A DNA stretch of 64,000 nt from Phoronis australis (taxonomy: Eukaryota > Phoronida > Phoronidae). A model generated the notes under the pieces. It saw only the letters and a list, made by a program, of their open reading frames with translations, did not search any database and was not told the DNA's origin. This document shows, piece after piece, positions 63,991 through 64,000 of the stretch. Location: NCBI GenBank assembly GCA_002633005.1, contig NMRA01000388.1, positions 248,001-312,000 on the forward strand, written 5' to 3'. The position numbers and the translations under genes are program-made. The number at the start of each line of letters is the position of its first letter. Position 1 is the stretch's first letter.

Positions 63991-64000
63991 GACTATTCGT

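Noticed and set aside
1-64000. Bacterial-type features: operons, ribosome binding sites, CRISPR arrays, prophage
   Set aside because: The gene structure is plainly eukaryotic; no direct-repeat array with regular spacers was seen.

Overview
The window comes from a eukaryote. It holds many short exons with GT/AG borders, introns of a few hundred bases to 8 kb, microsatellites, retroelement debris and one assembly gap. Domain content and intron style suggest an invertebrate animal, perhaps a deuterostome such as a hemichordate, echinoderm or lancelet. The sequence alone does not settle the species.

Essentially the whole window is one gene on the minus strand. It reads from a start codon at 63990 down past position 1264 and leaves the window on the left, unfinished. 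I could chain 49 coding exons in which each exon's reading phase fits the next (9,394 nt, about 3,131 residues). The protein is of the fibrocystin-L (PKHD1L1) type. In order it has a signal peptide, three IPT/TIG domains, a PA14 domain, a long linker, four more TIG domains, a cupredoxin-like insert, seven more TIG domains, a G8 domain, a right-handed beta-helix of the CEMIP/TMEM2/PKHD1L1 kind, and the start of a second G8 domain. The rest of the ectodomain, the membrane anchor and the tail must lie beyond the left edge.

Layout: 64-45 kb holds small 5' exons in large introns, with a degraded Ty3/gypsy-like LTR element at 46.1-48.7 kb. 45-29 kb holds PA14 and the linker. 29-10.9 kb holds the TIG array. 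10.7-1.3 kb holds G8, beta-helix and the second G8. I saw no second gene, tRNA, rRNA or CRISPR array.

The most important structural feature is a near-identical block present twice, at 10990-14202 and 14734-18566, on either side of a 531-base run of N. Each copy carries the same four TIG exons. Splicing the last exon of the right copy into the first exon of the left copy breaks the frame. Both copies stop exactly at the gap. Leaving one copy out puts the G8 domain where vertebrate fibrocystin-L has it. The likeliest reading is two haplotypes assembled in tandem; a real, frame-enforced mutually exclusive exon cassette is the alternative.
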